DNA from: Phocaeicola sp.
GTDB lineage: Bacteria > Bacteroidota > Bacteroidia > Bacteroidales > Bacteroidaceae
Direction of reading: 5' to 3'
Assembly: GCA_020026175.1 (NCBI GenBank)
Contig: JAHHQV010000015.1
Coordinates: forward strand, 1-52,456
Length of the DNA: 52,456 nt
The translations under genes were made by a program, and so were the position numbers. A model generated the notes under the pieces. The model did no database searches. It saw only the letters and a program-made list of their open reading frames with translations, and was not told the DNA's origin. Below, one piece after another: positions 16,086 through 25,600 of this stretch (the first letter of the stretch is position 1; the number at the start of each line of letters is the position of its first letter).

Positions 16086-16601
16086 ATGGGAACTGATAAA
16101 ATTATAATATCCGATGAGGATTTGCGTAAAGGTGCGGAAGAGGGTATGGATGCTTTTCTGAAAGTATTTACAGATAAATATCTTGAAGTGACAGGTGGAG
16201 AAATAAATGCAGAAACAATGCCTATGCTCAATGGTTGCCAACACTCGTTGCTTGGTTATCATTTTTTCCGTGAAGAAGTGTTGGAAGGAGGGTTTGTTCA
16301 GCTTATACAGAATGGATATGGCCCATATATATTTGATAATCCGTTTGCCAAAGCTATGCGTCTGTTTGGAGCAAAGGATTTTTCTAAACTTGTGTATGAA
16401 GCAAAGAAGATTTATGATTCAAACAAGGATGACTTGACAAAAGACTGTACAGATGATGAGTTTATGGCCATGTATGAGCAATATGAGGTCTTTGATGACA
16501 TTGAGGAGGAATTCATGGAGATGGAAGAGTATACAACTGCAACTATAGCTGAGTATGTGGATGAACATATCTCTGATTTTGCGGAAATAGCAGGAAAATG
16601 A
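16086..16601 (+). CDS. DMP19-like (DUF4375) acidic protein
   Basis: The protein has 171 residues and is strongly acidic, with a C-terminus full of E and D. The core NGCQHSLLGYHFFREEVLEG then GFVQLIQNGYG, with a following FxxAxRLFGAKDFSKLVYEA, matches the DMP19/DUF4375 family (DMP19 in Neisseria mimics DNA and sequesters a repressor). No signal peptide, so cytoplasmic. It is probably monocistronic, with an NigD-like lipoprotein next. Whether this member mimics DNA is unknown. Confidence 0.75.
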   Translation: MGTDKIIISDEDLRKGAEEGMDAFLKVFTDKYLEVTGGEINAETMPMLNGCQHSLLGYHFFREEVLEGGFVQLIQNGYGPYIFDNPFAKAMRLFGAKDFSKLVYEAKKIYDSNKDDLTKDCTDDEFMAMYEQYEVFDDIEEEFMEMEEYTTATIAEYVDEHISDFAEIAGK

Positions 16602-16698
16602 TTTTTTTCTATTCATTGTGCAGTAATTGGGAATCATGTACATTTAGAGAGTAAAGTAATATTTGAAAATAATAACTAGAAAAATAATTATAATATTT

Positions 16699-17463
16699 AT
16701 GAAGAAAACAAAGTTCGCAGTATTGTTTACTGCATTGGTTGCCATGTTAGGTTTGAGTTCTTGTCTTAGTGATCCGGATCCGTATGTTACTAACACTAAT
16801 TTTTTTAAAGTAGCATCTACTTTCCCCGTTTCTTTTAAGGACGCTTTAGGTATAAAATTAATGCCTACAAATCAAAACATCTTTACGACTACAAATGTTG
16901 ACCTTAATGACTTGGCATTGGTGCAGTATAGATACGACAGTAGAAATGTTAGTCAAACAACAAAGGAAGTTGATGCGGAAGTACTGGCGTTTGTTCCAGT
17001 GAAAAAAATAGAAAGTAATAAAACTATTGATTTGGAAAATAATTCTCCAATGAAAGAGGTTGACAGGAATTATACTTTTTTTGATACGAAAACTCTTATA
17101 GTTGCAGTGTCATATAACTATAAGAAATCTTCTGATCAAAATGCGATGGTTGCAGAATTGAATAAACATCGTTTCTATGTTGTAGAAGAGGAACCCAAAG
17201 ACGGTGGAACTGTAAACGAAAAAGTTCTTAATCTTCAGCTGGTGCATAGTGTGCCAGATCCTGAAGCCAATAAAGATAGAAAGGATGAGGGTAAGGAGTA
17301 TCGTTATATAGACTTGAATGGTGTTCTTAACGGCAGGGTTCCGGAAATTATCAGAATAAGCTATAAGGTCAAATCTTATTCTGATGAAAATAAGCTGGAG
17401 GATGTTAATATGCCTTTGGAAATAAAATACAAAGAATTTGTAGATAGATTTGAAGGCAAGTAG
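16699..17463 (+). CDS. NigD-like lipoprotein
   Basis: The protein has 254 residues from MKKTKFAVLF. The lipobox is LGLSSC (Cys about 22). The N-terminal beta domain with YVTNTNFFKVAST and DLNDLALVQYRYDSRNV, followed by a second beta domain (about 120-250), resembles the NigD-like family of Bacteroidales. The frame extends 12 codons upstream, but the signal peptide begins at 16699. Function unknown; the original NigD is annotated as a bacteriocin immunity protein, but most relatives have no bacteriocin nearby and none is seen here. A terminator follows. Confidence 0.7.
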   Translation: MKKTKFAVLFTALVAMLGLSSCLSDPDPYVTNTNFFKVASTFPVSFKDALGIKLMPTNQNIFTTTNVDLNDLALVQYRYDSRNVSQTTKEVDAEVLAFVPVKKIESNKTIDLENNSPMKEVDRNYTFFDTKTLIVAVSYNYKKSSDQNAMVAELNKHRFYVVEEEPKDGGTVNEKVLNLQLVHSVPDPEANKDRKDEGKEYRYIDLNGVLNGRVPEIIRISYKVKSYSDENKLEDVNMPLEIKYKEFVDRFEGK

Positions 17464-17483
17464 AAGTAAACAGATATAATGAA

Positions 17484-17530
17484 GGCAAGACGGGCAGATA
17501 GTGTTACACTTTTTGTCCGTCTTGTCTTTT
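17484..17530 (+). terminator. Terminator of the NigD-like gene
   Basis: Stem GGCAAGACGGGCA (17484-17496) / TGTCCGTCTTGTC (17514-17526), one G-T pair, then TTTT. Confidence 0.8.
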
Positions 17531-17624
17531 ATGTGTTTTTGTAATGGACTTTCTAAAAATATTTACATTATTGGTGGTTTCTTGTTCCTTTTTTCGTATT
17601 TTTGCCACATACATTGCTATGGCA

Positions 17625-17655
17625 TTGTGTTTTGAAATATGTAAAGCTAAATTTG
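17625..17655 (+). promoter_or_regulatory. Promoter of the Yip1-like/smpB/metH run
   Basis: TTG (17625-17627), 20 bases, TAAATTTG (17648-17655), 35 bases before the Yip1-like start codon. Confidence 0.65.
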
Positions 17656-17689
17656 ATTGTAAATCAACAATTTCAGTAATAATCATAAG

Positions 17690-18259
17690 ATGAACTACAA
17701 GGATTTATTTTCTAAGACTTTGTTTATATTGTCCTCTCCGGCAAAGGCCTGGGAACATTTTTCTTCTAATCCACAAGGAAGGGATTCTCTACAGAATTAT
17801 GTATATCCAATGATAGGATTATGTGCCATAAGTGAGTTTATTGGTACTTTTATAGGAAAAGATATGATACCGGATGTCTTTCAGGTTGCTCTGACAAATT
17901 CGTGTGCAATAGCTGTAGCATTATTTGGAGGTTTTTTTCTTGCGATATATCTGTTGGGTAAGGTTCTGAAGAAATGGTTTGATGCTGATGTCTCGGATGA
18001 TATGTTAACGGAGTTTGTGGCATATTCCATGACTGTGAAGTTTGTGCTTGACATATTCAGTAGCCTGTTTTCTTTGCAACTGCTATTGCTCATTCTGCAG
18101 ATATATACAATATTTGTAGTCTTCGAGGGAACAAGAAGATTCCTTTCTCTGAAAGAGGAAAAGGTTACCCAGTTTACACTTGTTGCTACATTGCTGGTGC
18201 TGTTGTGTCCTGTCATAATAGATATGATTTTTAACAAACTGTCGGTAGCATTGAATTGA
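17690..18259 (+). CDS. Yip1-domain-like membrane protein
   Basis: The protein has 189 residues with five likely membrane helices (about 38-58, 66-92, 107-125, 126-146 and 163-182). The N-terminus reads LFSKTLFILSSPAKAWEHF, typical of bacterial YIP1-family proteins, which begin with a P-x-x-x-W segment before the first helix. The substrate or role of this family is unknown. It is 28 bases before smpB on the same strand, so co-transcription is likely. Confidence 0.7.
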   Translation: MNYKDLFSKTLFILSSPAKAWEHFSSNPQGRDSLQNYVYPMIGLCAISEFIGTFIGKDMIPDVFQVALTNSCAIAVALFGGFFLAIYLLGKVLKKWFDADVSDDMLTEFVAYSMTVKFVLDIFSSLFSLQLLLLILQIYTIFVVFEGTRRFLSLKEEKVTQFTLVATLLVLLCPVIIDMIFNKLSVALN

Positions 18260-18286
18260 TGCTTACGGCTTAATATATAGATAGAT

Positions 18287-18748
18287 ATGAAGAATACTAC
18301 TAATAATAATATAAATATAAAGAACAAGCGTGCTTCGTTCGACTATGAGTTTATTGATACTTATACAGCAGGTATTGTTCTTACCGGTACTGAGATAAAA
18401 TCTATACGTCTGGGTAAGGCAAGTCTTGTTGATACTTTCTGCTTCTTTGCCAAGGGCGAACTTTGGGTGAAGAACATGCACATTGCCGAATATTTCTACG
18501 GATCTTATAATAATCATTTGGCACGTCGCGACCGCAAGTTGCTTCTCAGCAAGAAAGAGCTTAGGAAACTTCAGAGAGGTATTCAGGAAACAGGATTTAC
18601 TATCGTTCCTTCCAGAATGTTTATCAATGAGAGGGGGCTGGCCAAAGTTGTGATAGCTCTTGCCAAAGGTAAAAAACAGTATGATAAACGTGAGTCTTTG
18701 AAAGAAAAAGATGACAAGAGGATGATGGACCGCATGTTTAAGAGATAA
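18287..18748 (+). CDS. smpB: SsrA-binding protein SmpB
   Basis: Binds tmRNA and brings it to stalled ribosomes for trans-translation. The family motifs NKRASFDYEFIDTYTAGIVL, TGTEIKSIRLGKASLVD and ARRDRKLLL are in order, and the basic C-terminal tail (KEKDDKRMMDRMFKR) that enters the mRNA channel is present. The 153-residue length is normal. It is three bases upstream of metH and so is probably co-transcribed with it. No ssrA gene was recognised in the window. Confidence 0.97.
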   Translation: MKNTTNNNINIKNKRASFDYEFIDTYTAGIVLTGTEIKSIRLGKASLVDTFCFFAKGELWVKNMHIAEYFYGSYNNHLARRDRKLLLSKKELRKLQRGIQETGFTIVPSRMFINERGLAKVVIALAKGKKQYDKRESLKEKDDKRMMDRMFKR

Positions 18749-18751
18749 CGG

Positions 18752-21505
18752 ATGAACGCAAAGACTATAAGACAAATACTACAAGAACGTATCATGGTGT
18801 TGGATGGCGCTATGGGTACGATGATACAAAAATACGGACTTTCGGAAGATGACTTCAGGGGAGAAAAATTTGGCGGAGTAAGAGGACAGCTTAAGGGAAA
18901 CAATGATTTGCTTTGCCTTACACGTCCTGACGTGATAGAGGAGATTCATAGAAAGTATCTTGCTGCCGGAGCTGATATTATAGAGACAAACAGCTTTAAT
19001 GCTACTTCCATTTCAATGGCCGACTATCATGTGGAAGATTATTGCAGGGAGATTAATCTTGCGGCGGCTGGAATAGCAAGAAAGTTGGCAGATGAATTTA
19101 CTGCAATGAATCCTGAAAAACCGAGATTTGTGGCAGGTTCCGTAGGACCTACAAACAAAACTTGCTCGATGAGCCCCGATGTAAATAATCCTGCGTATAG
19201 AACTGTGACTTTCGACGAACTTTGTGAGGCTTATTGTGTACAGATGGAGGCTTTGCTGGAAGGTGGAGTGGATGCTATATTGATTGAAACTATATTTGAT
19301 ACGCTGAATGCCAAGGCGGCTATTCTTGCGGCTGAAAAGTCTATGCAGAAAACGGGAAGAAAAGTTCCTTTGATGCTTTCTGTCACAGTATCGGATATAG
19401 GAGGAAGAACTCTTTCCGGACAGACTTTAAGTGCATTTCTTGCTTCAGTACAACATGCCGAGCTCCTTTCTGTTGGCTTGAACTGCTCTTTCGGAGCTCG
19501 TCAGTTGAAACCTTTTCTTGAGGAACTGGCAAGGTTGGCTCCTTATTATATAAGTGCTTATCCTAATGCCGGATTGCCTAATGGTATGGGAGAATATGAT
19601 CAGTCGCCCGAAGATATGGCAGAGGAAGTGAGAGAGTATATTAGCGAGGGACTTGTGAATATAATAGGAGGATGTTGCGGTACTACAGAAAAGTATATAT
19701 CCATGTATCAAGACTTGATAAAAGATGCAACTCCTCATAAGCCTGTTGCAAAACCGCGGAATATGTGGTTGTCGGGGCTTGAACTCCTTGAATTGACTCC
19801 TGAAATAAATTTTGTCAATGTAGGTGAACGGTGTAATGTAGCCGGTTCTAGAAAATTCCTTCGTCTTATCAACGAGAAAAAATATGATGAGGCTCTTTCT
19901 ATAGCCCGTAAGCAGGTGGAAGACGGGGCTTTGGTCATAGATGTGAATATGGATGACGGTCTTCTGGATGCAGAAACAGAGATGACTACATTCCTTAATC
20001 TTATGGCTTCCGAACCTGAAATAGCTAGGGTTCCTTTTATGATAGATTCTTCGAGATGGAGTGTTATACATGCCGGACTGAAATGTGTGCAAGGTAAATG
20101 TGTGGTTAATTCCATTTCTCTGAAAGAAGGCGAAGGGGTGTTTAAGGAACATGCTGGGATTGTGAAGCAGTATGGTGCAGCTGTAATAGTAATGGCTTTT
20201 GATGAAAAAGGTCAGGCAGACACTTTCGAACGTAAAATAGAAGTTTGCGGACGTGCCTACAGAATTCTTACAGAAGAGGTGGGCTTTAACCCTAATGATA
20301 TAATATTCGACCCAAATGTGCTTGCAGTGGCAACTGGTATAGAAGAGCATAATAATTATGCGGTGGATTTTATAAAAGCAACCGGCTGGATACGTCAGAA
20401 CTTGCCTGGGGCACATATCAGTGGTGGAGTAAGTAATCTTTCTTTCTCTTTTAGGGGTAATAACTATATACGTGAGGCAATGCATGCTGTATTTCTTTAC
20501 CATGCTATACAGCAAGGTATGGATATGGGGATAGTCAATCCAAGTATTTCGGTGTTTTATACTGATATTCCGGAAGATGTGTTGGAGAGAATAGAAGACG
20601 TGGTGCTGAACCGACGTGATGATGCAGCCGAAAGGCTTATTGAACTGGCTGATAAGCTGAAGGCAGAAAAAAATGGTCAGAGTGTGGAACAGTCCGATTC
20701 GCATATAGCATGGAGAGAAGGTACTTCGGTGGAAGAAAGACTGAAATATGCCCTTGTAAAAGGTTTGGGAGATTTCCTTGATGAAGATTTAGGTGAAGCC
20801 TTGAAGGTCTATCCCGATGCAGTTGGCATAATTGAAGGTCCGTTGATGGACGGAATGAACTATGTAGGTGAATTGTTTGGGGCGGGTAAGATGTTTCTTC
20901 CTCAAGTGGTCAAGACTGCACGTACAATGAAAAAGGCTGTAGCTTTTCTCAAACCGTTTATTGAAGCAGAAAAAAAAGAAGGTAAAAGCTCTGGCAAGGT
21001 GCTGATGGCAACAGTGAAAGGTGACGTGCATGATATAGGTAAGAATATAGTAAGCGTAGTGATGGCTTGCAATAATTATGAGATTATCGACCTTGGAGTA
21101 ATGGTTCCTGCTGACAGGATAGTTGAAACGGCTATTCGCGAGAATGTTGACATAATAGGTCTGAGCGGACTTATAACTCCGTCTTTGGACGAAATGGTGT
21201 ATACCGTATCGGAACTAGAGCGTGCAGGTCTTGATATTCCGGTGCTTATAGGTGGGGCAACTACTTCAAAACTGCATACGGCATTAAAGATAGCTCCAGC
21301 TTATCATGCTCCTGTGGTTTATATGAAGGATGCTTCATTGAATGTATATGTTACATCTCATCTTCTTAACCCAACTCAGAAGGATAGTATCGTAAAGGAA
21401 ATATATGATGAGTATGATGCTATATGCAAGAAACATCAAGAGAAAAAGGTTAAAACGGTATCTCTAGATGAGGCTCGTGAAAACAGATTGAAACTTTGGG
21501 AATGA
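18752..21505 (+). CDS. metH: Cobalamin-dependent methionine synthase without activation domain
   Basis: Transfers the methyl group from methyl-tetrahydrofolate via B12 to homocysteine. Homocysteine domain (about 1-320) with zinc cysteines in GLNCSFG and IGGCCGTTEK; pterin domain (about 345-600) with NVGERCNVAGSRKF; B12 cap (about 645-735); B12-binding domain with GDVHDIGKNIV (His about 760) and GLSGLITPSLDEM and IGGATTSKLHTA. It ends at 917 residues, whereas the E. coli enzyme has about 1227 and a C-terminal AdoMet reactivation domain. The missing part must be supplied by a separate protein elsewhere. No B12 riboswitch precedes it. Confidence 0.97.
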   Translation: MNAKTIRQILQERIMVLDGAMGTMIQKYGLSEDDFRGEKFGGVRGQLKGNNDLLCLTRPDVIEEIHRKYLAAGADIIETNSFNATSISMADYHVEDYCREINLAAAGIARKLADEFTAMNPEKPRFVAGSVGPTNKTCSMSPDVNNPAYRTVTFDELCEAYCVQMEALLEGGVDAILIETIFDTLNAKAAILAAEKSMQKTGRKVPLMLSVTVSDIGGRTLSGQTLSAFLASVQHAELLSVGLNCSFGARQLKPFLEELARLAPYYISAYPNAGLPNGMGEYDQSPEDMAEEVREYISEGLVNIIGGCCGTTEKYISMYQDLIKDATPHKPVAKPRNMWLSGLELLELTPEINFVNVGERCNVAGSRKFLRLINEKKYDEALSIARKQVEDGALVIDVNMDDGLLDAETEMTTFLNLMASEPEIARVPFMIDSSRWSVIHAGLKCVQGKCVVNSISLKEGEGVFKEHAGIVKQYGAAVIVMAFDEKGQADTFERKIEVCGRAYRILTEEVGFNPNDIIFDPNVLAVATGIEEHNNYAVDFIKATGWIRQNLPGAHISGGVSNLSFSFRGNNYIREAMHAVFLYHAIQQGMDMGIVNPSISVFYTDIPEDVLERIEDVVLNRRDDAAERLIELADKLKAEKNGQSVEQSDSHIAWREGTSVEERLKYALVKGLGDFLDEDLGEALKVYPDAVGIIEGPLMDGMNYVGELFGAGKMFLPQVVKTARTMKKAVAFLKPFIEAEKKEGKSSGKVLMATVKGDVHDIGKNIVSVVMACNNYEIIDLGVMVPADRIVETAIRENVDIIGLSGLITPSLDEMVYTVSELERAGLDIPVLIGGATTSKLHTALKIAPAYHAPVVYMKDASLNVYVTSHLLNPTQKDSIVKEIYDEYDAICKKHQEKKVKTVSLDEARENRLKLWE

Positions 21506-21584
21506 TTTGTTGTCTGTTGGTATTCAGGTGTTTTGCTCTTGGATACCAGCGTTGACTTGTCTAAAGTTGAAAAAACTGATTTTA

Positions 21585-21616
21585 TTTGTTTCTTAGATTT
21601 CCTTTATCTATATTTG
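21585..21616 (+). promoter_or_regulatory. Promoter of the Rpn-type gene
   Basis: TTTG (21585-21588), 20 bases, TATATTTG (21609-21616), 28 bases before the start codon. Confidence 0.7.
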
Positions 21617-21644
21617 TAAAAGTTGCAAATTAATATTTAAAGTT

Positions 21645-22658
21645 ATGGGTGACGGAAACTTTGGTAGCGGATATTTTGTAAATCCTTTCACGGATGTTGG
21701 CTTTAAGATAATATTTGGCCAACCTGCAAGTAAGGATCTTCTGATAACATTGCTCAATGAACTTTTGGCAGGAGAACATAAAATAGAGGATCTTACATTT
21801 CTTGATAAGGAAAACAATTCTGACAGGATAGATGATGCAGGAATTATATATGACCTTTATTGTCTTACATCTACAGGTGAATATATCATAGTAGAAATGC
21901 AGAATCGTTTGCATAGCAATTTTATTGACCGAACGTTGTTTTATATGTGTCGTGCAATAGGCCGACAGGTGGAAAATGTGCGTGAAAAACGGAAAAGAGA
22001 ACGTGAACTCAGTAAAAAAGATGCTGTATCCGAAGAAAACGAGAATTATGTTTTAATGGAAGACTCTCCAGTTTATGGACTTAAATCAGATAAATATGGA
22101 GCTAAATATAAGTTGTCTACAGTGTATGGTATATTTCTGATGAATTTTGAGGAGCCAGAACTTGATGGCAAATTCCGTACAGATACGGTTATAGCTGATC
22201 GTGATAGTGGTAAGGTAGTTAATACTCATTTTCGTCAGATATATTTACAATTTCCGTATTTTAAAAAGGAACTTAAAGATTGCAATACGCTTTATGACAA
22301 ACTTATTTATACATTAAAGAATATGCAACATTGGAATAGAATGCCTGATGCTTTGAAAGAACAGGTGTTTGCTAAGTTGGATGAATTGGCTTCTTTGGCA
22401 AACTTATCAATGGAGGACAGAATTGCTTACGACAAGGCTCTTGACCGCTATCGTGTAAGTAGGATAGTTGAGGAAGACGCACGTGAAGCAGGATGGAAAA
22501 AAGGTCTTGAGGAAGGTCGTGCAGAAGGTCGTGCAGAAGGTCGTGCAGAAGGTGTATCTGACATAGTTAAGAATATGAAAATATTAGGAATGCCTGTAGA
22601 GCAGATGATGAAGGTTACAGGACTTTCTAGAGTAGAAATAGAAAAGTTATTAGGATAA
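21645..22658 (+). CDS. Rpn-family PD-(D/E)XK nuclease/putative transposase
   Basis: The protein has 337 residues. The N-terminal PD-(D/E)XK domain (about 8-230) has FVNPFTDVGFKIIFGQ, the catalytic DDAGIIYDLYC and EYIIVEMQNR (D and E-x-Q), and LYMCRAIGRQ-like helices, as in Rpn recombination-promoting nucleases. The C-terminus holds a charged helix with a perfect triple GRAE repeat and ends in a small helical motif (KVTGLSRVEIEKLLG). It has its own promoter. These genes are often multi-copy in Bacteroidales. No inverted repeats were seen around it. Confidence 0.88.
   Translation: MGDGNFGSGYFVNPFTDVGFKIIFGQPASKDLLITLLNELLAGEHKIEDLTFLDKENNSDRIDDAGIIYDLYCLTSTGEYIIVEMQNRLHSNFIDRTLFYMCRAIGRQVENVREKRKRERELSKKDAVSEENENYVLMEDSPVYGLKSDKYGAKYKLSTVYGIFLMNFEEPELDGKFRTDTVIADRDSGKVVNTHFRQIYLQFPYFKKELKDCNTLYDKLIYTLKNMQHWNRMPDALKEQVFAKLDELASLANLSMEDRIAYDKALDRYRVSRIVEEDAREAGWKKGLEEGRAEGRAEGRAEGVSDIVKNMKILGMPVEQMMKVTGLSRVEIEKLLG
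22515..22552 (+). repeat. 12-bp coding tandem repeat (GRAE x3)
   Basis: GGTCGTGCAGAA occurs three times in a row, followed by a partial GGT, within the C-terminal helix of the Rpn-type nuclease. Copies are identical at the DNA level, so repeat number probably varies by slippage. Confidence 0.9.
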
Positions 22659-22679
22659 TAATAACCCTTTATATTATAT

Positions 22680-25600
22680 ATGATTAAAAAGATTAAATCT
22701 CAACAAACAATGGGAGCCTTGAAACTATTTGGTATGGCTATGGTTTCGGCTTCTGTATTTAGTGGGTGTAATGGTAGTTCTTCTACAATGGATTTTTCAC
22801 GTTCGGATTACTATACTCGTGGTATAGGACAATATCCAGGTAATCCTTCGGAGGATTTTTCTCCTGAACTGAAACCCGATGACACTTATCGTAATATCGC
22901 ATTGCTTCGTGCAGCATATCAGTCGTCAAGTCATGATTACAATTTGGTAGCACAGTTGATAACTGATGGTATTGTTACTACAGAACAGCCTAAATATCTT
23001 GAGCTTTCTACTCCTGACGGTAAGAAACCTCGCCGTGAACGTGAGTGGATGATAGATCAAGGACCATATTCTAGAAATGTAACAGTAGGTGCAGATACTT
23101 ATTTCCTTTATGAACTGAAGAATTATAGTAAAAAGGCAAAAAAAGTATATATTAGAGGTAATGTAGCTTATGATGCCTCGAAGGCAAAGAGTGGATTTGA
23201 ATTTATTTGTCAAGGCTCTAATGACGGAAAGACATGGGATGAGCTTGCTAAACATTCAGGTAAAGGACTTCCTGGAAAGGCTTCGTCTCACTTGATGCAT
23301 TCAGATCCTAACAAGCAGAGTGAAAAGGGTAATCTTCCTGTACGTAATATAGAAGAAACCATTGACTTCAGCAAGTCGGGTGACTATTCGTATTATCGTG
23401 TGTGCTTCAAGATGCAGGGTGCTGCGTATTGGACAATTATGGATATGAACTTTTTCTGCAATAATGAGATTGTGGAAATGAAACCTTCACAGTTCTTTAA
23501 TAGTTCATGGATGAGTGCTACAAACAATCAGGAGTGGGTTTATGTTGACTTAGGTAGCGTTTCTTCTTTTGATAAGGTTGTATTGCATTGGGTGGATAAG
23601 GCTGTGAATGGTAAAATTCAGACATCTAATGATGCAAAACAGTGGACTGATGTTGCTTCCTTACCTCAGAGTGATGGCTTGACTGACGAAATAGCAGTTA
23701 AAGGTAATGCAAGATATGTGCGTGTATTGATGGATAAGGCTGCAAATAAACATTATATACTTAGCGAACTTGAAGTGATGGGTAAGGGAGGACTTGTTCC
23801 TCAGCCTGCTGTACAACCTTCGGCTAATGGCAGTGAAATTAAACTTTCGGGTGGAAACTGGAAACTTCAGCGTGCTTCGGAAGTGTCTGCTAAAGGGGAG
23901 GAAATTTCGACTTCGGCATTTGATGCCAGAAAATGGATTGTGGCTACTGTGCCTGGAACTATACTTAGCAGCTATAAGAACATAGGAGCCTTGCCAGATC
24001 CTAATTATTCTGATAACCAGCTTAATATATCAGAGTCGTTCTTCTATTCTAATTTCTGGTATCGTAATGAATTTGATGTTCCTGCAAATTTCAAGAAAGA
24101 ACGCTTGTTCTTGAATTTTGATGGTATAAACTGGAAGGCATATGTTTATCTTAACGGTAAGAAAATCGGTCGTATCGAGGGTGCTTTCAAACGTGGTATT
24201 TTTGATATAACAGCCGATGCGGTGGAAGGTAAGAATGTGCTTGCAGTAGAAATTATCAAGAATAGCCATATAGGTGCTATAAAAGAAAAGAACAAACAGA
24301 GTACAGATTTTAATGGGGGTATTCTTGGTGCGGACAATCCTACTTTCCATGCTACTATAGGTTGGGACTGGATTCCTACAATGAGAGGTCGTAATATAGG
24401 TATTTGGAATGATGTTAAACTTACTACATCAGGTAAAGTTACTGTTTCAGACCCTCTGGTAGAATCGGTATTGCCTTTGCCGGATACTACTTCTGTAAGA
24501 CTTACAGCAGAAGTTATAGTAAAGAATAATGATACAAATCCAGTGAAGGGAACTCTTGAAGGAAAGGTTGGGGATATTACTTTCAGCCGTTCTGTAGAAC
24601 TTAATTCGGGTGAGGTGAGAGCAGTAAGGTTTACAGCCGATGAATTTGCTCAGCTTAATATTAAGAATCCTCGTTTGTGGTGGCCTAAGGGTTATGGACA
24701 GCCTAATTTGTATGATGCTAACTTCACATTCAAGGTCGATGAAAAAGTATCTGACAGTAAGGATTTCAAGGTCGGTATCCGTCAGATGACTTTCAATGAG
24801 GATAATCATGTATTGAATATGTATATTAACGGACGTCGTTTTATAGGTCGTGGTGGTAACTGGGGATTCAGTGAGTCGAATCTTAATTATCGTGCGCGTG
24901 AATATGATGCTGCCGTAGCATATCATGCAGATATGAATTTCACTATCATGCGTAACTGGGTTGGAATGATTGGAGATGAAGAACTTTATGAAGCTTGCGA
25001 CAAACATGGTATTATGATATGGCAGGACTTCTGGTTGGCTAACCCTGCTGACGGACCAAATCCTTATTATCCTGAAATGTTTATCGACAATGCAAAAGAT
25101 TATGTAAGACGTATCCGTAGTCATGCTTCATTGGCTTTGTATTGTGGAAGAAACGAAGGATTCCCACCTGCTGTCATCGACAAAGAACTTCGTCGTATAG
25201 TTAAAAATGAGCATCCAGGCTTGCATTATATTTCAAGTTCGGCAGATGATGTAGTGAGTGGTCATGGTCCATATCGTATGCTTCCGGCAAAGACTTATTT
25301 TACGCTTGAAACAGGAAATGATAAATTCCATAGTGAAAGAGGTATGCCTAATGTACTTACTTATGAAGGATTCCAGCGTACATATTCGCCAGAAGGAATC
25401 TGGCCTCAGTCGCATGAATGGGGTATGCACGACTATACTTTGGAAGGAGCACAGGGCGCAACTTCATTTAATGAAATAATAGCTAAAGGTTATGGTGAAG
25501 CTAACAATGCAAAACAGTTTACCGAAAAAGCACAATGGGTTAATTACGATGGACACAGAAGTTTGTTTGAATCACGTAGCAAGAATCGCATGGGATTGTT

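Noticed and set aside
19445..20704. 419-codon open frame on the reverse strand
   Set aside because: Fully antisense to metH, with biased composition (many H, I, Y and S) and no family resemblance; a shadow of a well-conserved gene.
24447..25124. 225-codon reverse frame inside the GH2 gene
   Set aside because: Antisense shadow; the GH2 frame has clear motifs throughout.
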